Assembly: GCA_018806915.1 (NCBI GenBank)
Contig: JAGKQI010000046.1
Span: 62,001 to 126,000, forward strand
Reading direction: 5' to 3'
Source: Phytophthora colocasiae
Lineage: Eukaryota; Oomycota; Peronosporomycetes; Peronosporales; Peronosporaceae
DNA: 64,000 nt
Both the position numbers and the translations under genes were made by a program. Of this stretch, positions 61,129 through 64,000 are shown piece by piece. The notes under the pieces were generated by a model, which worked only from the letters and a program-made list of their open reading frames with translations, had not been told where the DNA came from and ran no database searches. The number at the start of each line of letters is the position of its first letter. The first letter of the stretch is position 1.

Positions 61129-64000
61129 CTAGTAGTGGCTGTTGCGGATGACGCGCTCCGAGCTGTTCTGGATCTTGACGACTTCGTTAGGGATCTCGTG
61201 ACGCAGCCAGAGCCGTAAGAGCCGCTCGCGTCGCTCCTCGTTCAAGTAGAGCGGACGACCCTTGCTCAGCTCACGGTTACGTTCGCCAAACTCCTCTCCA
61301 TACTCATCTACGTAGAGACTGCCAACGTACGCTGCCAGTTTCCAGTACACGAGCAACACTGCACCCTCCAGTACCAACAGGAACATTCCGCTGCCACGCC
61401 CGCATTTTTTGGCGTGAACGGTACACGCTCCAGGGTTGGCTTCGTCTGGATACCCACCCTTGTCCAGGTGGATTGATGGACACGTATTCGCAGCACAGAG
61501 CAGCATACCACACAGCAAACAGACTGCAGGACGAGCTGGAAACTGGTGACATGAATGGCATCTGCGTTTCGCCAGCTCCGAGTAGAACTTGACGTAAGGA
61601 CGTGGCAATGAGCGGAGATACCTTGTGCGATTCGCACCCGAGCTGAACACAGAGATGGTTGAATGCATCGTGTGCAGGTCCCGACTCAACACAGACGGCA
61701 ACGCCAACTTAGGGGCGCGATCCACGTTCGCAGTTGTGAGCCACTGCTCGACCACAGCGTGGGGATCGTTCATTTCCTCGTATGCAGACTTGAAGCGACT
61801 CACCCACCCGAACACCAGCTGGGTGAGCGCTGTCTGCTCTTGCGTGTAGATTTCACCAGGTTGGAGCTGCAACGTGTCCAGCTTCACAAATCCAACAGCG
61901 AGAACATTTTCTTCCGTAATAAATATTGGTTTCGAAGCCACAGCATGGTGCGATGTTGCTCGAGTTGTCAGTGTCTGAAGCATGAAGGTGGCCACCTTGG
62001 CTAGAGGGACGACCTCACAGGCAACAACGTTCAGGAGCTGGCGTTTATCAGCTATAGAATCCACCTCGAAGACGCCATCACACTTGCCCACTAAGGTCTC
62101 CAAAAGAAGTTCCAATTGATGAGCTACGGCATCTTCAAGAATTGAATGAACATCTCCATTCGCATCAACAGAACTTGCGCTTCTATCAGAAAAACAGGCA
62201 ATAAATACCGCCACATTTTCCTCCGAGAATGCGAGGTCATCAGCCATCGCATTGGTGAACTCTTCTCTTCGTGTGATAGCGTACCACAACAGCGTTTGCA
62301 CCAGACGCGCCAGCACCACAAGCCGAGCGATAAACACCGCGTCTTCCTCGCTCTTGGCCAGCAGCAAACCCTTTATCAGCAAACTTCCTAGATGATGAAG
62401 CAGCAATGGTTTTTGAGGCCATCGAACCTTTCCCCACTGGCTCTGTTTTCGCGTCTGTGTTTGTGTACTGGGGTGTTCGCTCTCAAGCACCACAGTTCCA
62501 TCCGGTAGAACGTCCGAGCCACCGTAGAACAGCAAGTGAAGGATCTTATCATACAAATTCGCTGGGTCAACAGAAGCATTAGGGGCACGAGTACTCACCT
62601 GCTTCAGCATTAGCGGTAGGAAGCGCATGGCCTCAAGGAAGAGGTGTTCTCGTAACTGGTCCGTGTCGTGTGTATCCAGGAAAGAGCAGAGCAGAGTGTG
62701 GAACAGAGCGTTGCATCCAGAGGTTGTATAACGCTCTGGTTGGGACTTCTGCATTGCTCCACATGCCACTTTGTGAACTGCCATACACAGTGATGACAGT
62801 CCGTCTTCTAGCCATTTATTCAGCTGTAGTTTTTCACCAACTTCTTCACCATTCGACGAGATTAACGCTGGCTTTTGCTCCAACAACAAAGCGCTCGTGT
62901 CCTCGTTATCAGTTGAAGTACTGATGTCCTCGTTGTCCATTCTAACTGCATGCTCTAGCCAGTGAATCATATCCAACTGCGTCACTGCAGCCATTGGTAG
63001 CTCGCCAGACTTGTCGGCATGTTTCATAGCTGGCAGGAACTTGCTCACTTCATCGGTTGTTGTTGGGATCAACACGTTCGAGATTGATTTGCACAGCGGA
63101 CACAAGAACTCCTTTTTCGTGACGTCCACGGCATTAAGAGCATGGCGATGATGCCCCCCAGTGATCGCACGTTGAAACTGGGACGTATGGTACGACTCCC
63201 AACATGTGTGATGTACTGAGTGGCCACATAAACGTACATGCACTGGAATGTCTTCACCAATGTGCATTTCATCCATGGGTGTACTTAGGTACTGGCCATG
63301 CGAGCCACCATTCAGTCGAGACAATACAGGCGAGCACTGCGCAAAGCCAACGTAGCACATGAAGCTGTTTTCGAAGTTAACCGAATGACACATCGCGCAT
63401 TCCACTGCAGGTCCACCGTCACTCATCGTATCTTCAGATTCATCCATCTCAACGTCACTGTCATTGCCGCCGGCGTCAAATCCATTGTGCATGTTCTTCT
63501 CGTGTTCGTCAGCGCCAACTTCTTCTTCTCCAGCCTCCGTCTCGTTTGCCATCGCCTTCATTTGCTCAGCAAAAGCCGCTTGTCGTTGCTGCATCTGCCG
63601 TATCGCACGCATTTGAGCCTCTTTACGCCTTTGAGCCAGAGCCAATTTGCGTGCAGCTTCATCGCGTGACTCCTGCTCAGTTACCTGGTGCTGCTCTACA
63701 ACGCTTCGACATTCAGGACTAATGCGAGATAATCTGTGCAACAACCAGTCAATGCCTCGACCAATTTCGTGCTTCTGATCGCCGTCCAACTTCGTCATAC
63801 TCGCGCTTCCACCATGGCTGGACCAAGGGTTCAGCTTCAACAGCAAGTAGAGAATCGCGCACCGCGGCTCTGCATCCGAGTACAGGCTAGGCTGCTCTTG
63901 CGGGACCCACTCAATGAAGTTGTCAGCTATGCGTGACGCTCGTTCAAGTTCAAAATGTTCTATATCTGAGGCAGGGACCATCGTCTGGAAGTAACGCACG
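61129..64000 (-). CDS. UBR-type N-recognin E3 ligase, C-terminal part (partial)
   Basis: Stop codon at 61129-61131; the frame is open to the window edge, so the N-terminus (with the UBR box) lies outside. 956 residues are visible. A coiled, Gln/Arg/Ala-rich stretch (REAQMRAIRQMQQRQAAFAE relatives, near 125-165) precedes a RING-H2 with a long insertion (about residues 195-305; CAMCHSVN, HVRLCGHSVHHTCW, FLCPLCKSISN). The C-terminal end is the family's conserved cap (HAKKCGRGSGMFLLVLEG; LYVDEYGEEFGERNRELSKG; RPLYLNEERRERLLRLWLRH). Such ligases recognise destabilising N-terminal residues and ubiquitinate the protein in the N-degron pathway. UBR1/UBR2-like rather than UBR3 cannot be settled without the N-terminus. 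Confidence 0.9.
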   Translation of the reverse strand, partial: VRYFQTMVPASDIEHFELERASRIADNFIEWVPQEQPSLYSDAEPRCAILYLLLKLNPWSSHGGSASMTKLDGDQKHEIGRGIDWLLHRLSRISPECRSVVEQHQVTEQESRDEAARKLALAQRRKEAQMRAIRQMQQRQAAFAEQMKAMANETEAGEEEVGADEHEKNMHNGFDAGGNDSDVEMDESEDTMSDGGPAVECAMCHSVNFENSFMCYVGFAQCSPVLSRLNGGSHGQYLSTPMDEMHIGEDIPVHVRLCGHSVHHTCWESYHTSQFQRAITGGHHRHALNAVDVTKKEFLCPLCKSISNVLIPTTTDEVSKFLPAMKHADKSGELPMAAVTQLDMIHWLEHAVRMDNEDISTSTDNEDTSALLLEQKPALISSNGEEVGEKLQLNKWLEDGLSSLCMAVHKVACGAMQKSQPERYTTSGCNALFHTLLCSFLDTHDTDQLREHLFLEAMRFLPLMLKQVSTRAPNASVDPANLYDKILHLLFYGGSDVLPDGTVVLESEHPSTQTQTRKQSQWGKVRWPQKPLLLHHLGSLLIKGLLLAKSEEDAVFIARLVVLARLVQTLLWYAITRREEFTNAMADDLAFSEENVAVFIACFSDRSASSVDANGDVHSILEDAVAHQLELLLETLVGKCDGVFEVDSIADKRQLLNVVACEVVPLAKVATFMLQTLTTRATSHHAVASKPIFITEENVLAVGFVKLDTLQLQPGEIYTQEQTALTQLVFGWVSRFKSAYEEMNDPHAVVEQWLTTANVDRAPKLALPSVLSRDLHTMHSTISVFSSGANRTRYLRSLPRPYVKFYSELAKRRCHSCHQFPARPAVCLLCGMLLCAANTCPSIHLDKGGYPDEANPGACTVHAKKCGRGSGMFLLVLEGAVLLVYWKLAAYVGSLYVDEYGEEFGERNRELSKGRPLYLNEERRERLLRLWLRHEIPNEVVKIQNSSERVIRNSHY

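Noticed and set aside
1..64000. tRNA or rRNA genes
   Set aside because: No cloverleaf with A and B boxes and no rRNA-like stretch was recognised by eye. A tRNAscan-SE and Infernal run would be needed to exclude them fully.

Overview
The window looks like nuclear DNA of an oomycete, most likely Phytophthora or a close relative. The evidence is: very compact genes on both strands with intergenic gaps of roughly 40-650 bp; short introns (about 50-120 nt) with GTRNGT-type donors and CTAAC/CTGAC-like branch sites; eukaryotic single-copy genes (clathrin heavy chain, mitochondrial succinyl-CoA ligase alpha, PIG-F, PET117, DRC4/GAS8); GPI-anchored secreted proteins; and Ty3/Gypsy retrotransposons with chromodomains. 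The genus is inference; no search was run.

Positions 1-18,000 are retrotransposon territory. A 7.6-kb Gypsy element lies on the minus strand (6453-14047). It has two 421-bp LTRs, a polypurine tract, a primer-binding site, gag with a zinc knuckle, protease, RT, RNase H, integrase and a chromodomain, but its reading frames are broken. To its left (1-6452), truncated copies of its pol 3' end plus downstream region are stacked in tandem and then inverted around an LTR fragment, making a large imperfect hairpin. To its right (14048-about 18,000) is a piece of a second Gypsy element: a plus-strand pol 3' end followed by a 579-codon ORF on the opposite strand. Positions 18,000-20,260 are degraded sequence with a 56-bp perfect direct repeat and a cupin-like remnant.

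Positions 20,265-64,000 are ordinary gene-dense sequence. In order: a hypothetical protein (-) divergent from a long armadillo-repeat protein (+); two divergent GPI-anchored secreted paralogues; a mitochondrial DUF1279/FAM210-like protein; a Pro/Gly-rich C2 plus six-EF-hand protein encoded partly by in-frame microexons; PIG-F; a small four-exon protein; a hypothetical protein divergent from PET117; a 1,483-aa helical protein (weakly FANCA-like); clathrin heavy chain; a nicotinamidase-like hydrolase; an eight-exon permuted papain-like (YiiX/NlpC-type) protein; a membrane-anchored RanBP2-finger HECT ubiquitin ligase; a trans-aconitate methyltransferase-like enzyme; DRC4; a CENP-B/pogo-like DNA-binding protein; a small transposon flanked by a 142-bp duplication of a two-way promoter; a 69-aa coiled-coil protein; succinyl-CoA ligase alpha; and the C-terminal part of a UBR-type N-recognin running off the right edge.

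The genes do not form one pathway. Themes that recur are GPI anchoring (PIG-F and two GPI-anchored clients), ubiquitin ligases (HECT and UBR), mitochondrial proteins (FAM210-like, PET117, succinyl-CoA ligase) and the motile flagellum (DRC4). Several genes (PIG-F, PET117, the papain-like protein, the 69-aa and 115-aa proteins) become visible only when short exons are joined; the splice models were worked out by eye and all keep the frame.
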